This document shows positions 5,901 to 6,089 of a stretch of DNA of 6,089 nucleotides, one piece after another. The DNA lies in NCBI GenBank assembly GCA_937900975.1, contig CALCPC010000772.1:1-6089 (forward strand), read 5' to 3'. A program made the translations under genes and the position numbers. This stretch comes from an uncultured Paracoccaceae bacterium. GTDB lineage: Bacteria; Pseudomonadota; Alphaproteobacteria; Rhodobacterales; Rhodobacteraceae. Every line of letters begins with the position of its first letter. Within the stretch, counting starts at the first letter, position 1. The notes under the pieces are model-generated. The model ran no database searches and was not told the DNA's origin. It saw only the letters and a list, made by a program, of their open reading frames with translations.

Positions 5901-6089
5901 AGCCCGGCTGGCCGCCATCGCCAAAGGCAAGATCGCCGACATCCTGCAGGTACGGGGCGATCTCGACGGGGCGCTTCGGTTCCACGAAGAGGCGCAACTC
6001 CCGGTCTTCGAGGCGCTCGGCGACCGGCGCGAGATCGCCGTGACCAAAGGCAAGATCGCCGACATCCTGCAGGTACGGGGCGATCTCGA
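2935..6089 (+). CDS. CHAT protease - STAND (NB-ARC-like) ATPase - TPR protein, runs off the right edge
   Basis: NLR-like cytoplasmic sensor: in this class TPRs sense a trigger, the ATPase switches or oligomerises, and the CHAT caspase-like protease cleaves target proteins (family knowledge). 1051 residues are visible from GTG at 2935. Residues 1-150 form an N-terminal lobe with the common CHAT lead-in LPWELL. The CHAT domain spans about 150-390, with catalytic His221 in ALHLSCHGG and Cys266 in LAFVSACYTA, and the typical tail WDGAVNDTEATLFAASFYKS. The ATPase follows FVGRRREI (441-448). Walker A is GMGNLGKSS (465-473, Lys471), Walker B ILLVVDD (561-567), an arginine sensor-like RLLFTSR (609-615), and GGNPW (680-684) in the place of GLPLA. 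A winged-helix-like segment lies near 727-791 and a helical region near 800-940. TPRs run from about 945, with a 41-residue unit (KGKIADILQVRGDLDGALRF) starting at 997 and again at 1038. All key residues are present, so it appears active. About 60 residues after Cys266 look inserted. The ligand is unknown. Confidence 0.9.
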   Translation, partial: MGTAYLEFEDSALLGADVQIRLTFRIDSGTPTRISLTEAQVSIWLLRYRAAVNARERGAGGTLREIGQEMAAALDVGGAFSNALKLAGHRVFEVVIPRDCTSDPVAQMIEDLPWELLAPGGIPLAADTTQLFAVARRHGRPQRSEAALPEYRDLALLFMAASPEGVSELDYEAEEAAILTATQPSPSEHAVHLSVDETGALEGLSQSLRESRAEALHLSCHGGRRSETGAFLAFETLEGGRREVTATDLLTEIGPDFPKLAFVSACYTAVRAPIEGSAPEEGRQGEKDLTRGGLAEAAAIFAPDPSEELSRDAGSRDAGVGPGTAEDFTRRLLAQIPNVVGWDGAVNDTEATLFAASFYKSLGAGEGVAHAAARGRARLLQESFGDRPSADWHLARVHLNEAGGAALCHRDGRARPVETEASEDFLDPDSRRVKVAPRREFVGRRREIQRILRSFRAGQPVLVQGMGNLGKSSVAARVAGRVRGLTRVVIFERYDAESIFARIVDALPGEVADRLADRLEGWRTTIAETPERFETVLRALLEWSVTVRDEAGQTKQLQADILLVVDDLEQALEEPQASEVVAVPPKSPKLRASLAALLRAFDRAQTRSRLLFTSRYDVALEDITGRDLADPARLIRVPLTPMKARSQAKQLRAFARAQDLEDRLTEETWPWIDRAAKAAGGNPWIQRMLQEPVLRGEVEATEPAILALEAYRRDGTKPEDGSKTSEFLAREIVERLGEALTDDQRRALRAATLFSEGVPIPHAALDAVAAEADVPDPARARARLMALGLLEPMGEIAAHPKARPHPHATLNPLARGLTDPIEPAHTSAYAKAALPPLCTAWRSDAGAFPVSSQGVEAARIALAAGAAPDLTAAALEAGVAFLWRVEDRAQAALTLLLAGLDGLPADRALDADLLRCGVEAADQLGQGEILDTLLSRPVRQAGSNDPDAISALARLDLRRSERLLRSGDPAGALATAERAHAALKALPDEARLAAIAKGKIADILQVRGDLDGALRFHEEAQLPVFEALGDRREIAVTKGKIADILQVRGDL
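3862..3891 (+). repeat. 15-bp tandem duplication inside the CHAT domain
   Basis: TCTCGCGATGCGGGC is followed directly by the same 15 bases with one change (last base A), encoding SRDAG twice (residues 310-319). It lies in the loop after the catalytic cysteine and keeps the frame, as expected of replication slippage in a tolerant surface loop. Confidence 0.85.
5921..6089 (+). repeat. 123-bp-period TPR-coding DNA repeats
   Basis: The 46 bases at 5921-5966 recur identically at 6044-6089, a spacing of 123 bp or 41 codons, which is one TPR unit. The array continues off the window. Identity at DNA level, not only protein level, points to recent unit duplication or gene conversion. A related unit lies at 645-711 in the broken TPR gene (62 of 67 bases shared with 6023-6089). 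Confidence 0.85.

Noticed and set aside
5418..6065. Long minus-strand frame opposite the TPR region
   Set aside because: It is Ser/Ala/Arg-rich antisense of clear TPR coding sequence.
5921..6089. CRISPR-like direct repeats
   Set aside because: The repeats are in frame, encode a TPR motif with 41-codon period, and the intervening sequence is coding.

Overview
The window looks like accessory DNA from a GC-rich proteobacterium, most likely an alphaproteobacterium of the Rhodobacteraceae type. This rests on strongly G/C-ending codons, GTG starts and the style of the TPR repeats, so the taxonomic call is inference. There are no RNA genes, CRISPR arrays or housekeeping genes here.

Layout, left to right. 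(1) 1-644 is one end of a transposon. It holds the N-terminal third or so of a TniA/TnsB-like (Mu-type DDE) transposase on the minus strand, running off the left edge. Next comes a subterminal array of related ~18-bp repeats ending in TGACA, the complement of the TGTCA tip typical of the Tn402/Tn5053 family. (2) 645-1072 is the C-terminal remnant of a TPR-repeat gene on the plus strand, cut by the transposon. (3) 1073-1445 is a convergent spacer with a strong GGAGGGCC/GGCCCTCC hairpin. (4) 1446-2594, minus strand, is an unrecognised 382-residue protein with a helical N-terminal half and a tryptophan-rich, probably beta-rich C-terminal half. (5) 2595-2934 is a divergent intergenic region, strongly G/T-rich on the plus strand, with a G-quadruplex motif. 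(6) 2935-6089, plus strand, is a large protein running off the right edge: CHAT caspase-like protease, STAND/NB-ARC-like ATPase, winged-helix-like segment, then TPR repeats.

The CHAT-STAND-TPR gene has the architecture of NLR-like sensors used in bacterial conflict and anti-phage systems: TPRs sense, the ATPase oligomerises and the CHAT protease is the output. The unknown protein is divergently encoded beside it and is a candidate substrate or effector, which is inference from context only. The broken TPR gene on the other side shares 62 of 67 bases with the TPR DNA of the intact gene. The unknown gene therefore sits between an intact CHAT-STAND-TPR gene and the remains of what was probably a paralogue, disabled by transposon insertion. 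The same comparison fixes the transposon boundary at 644/645.
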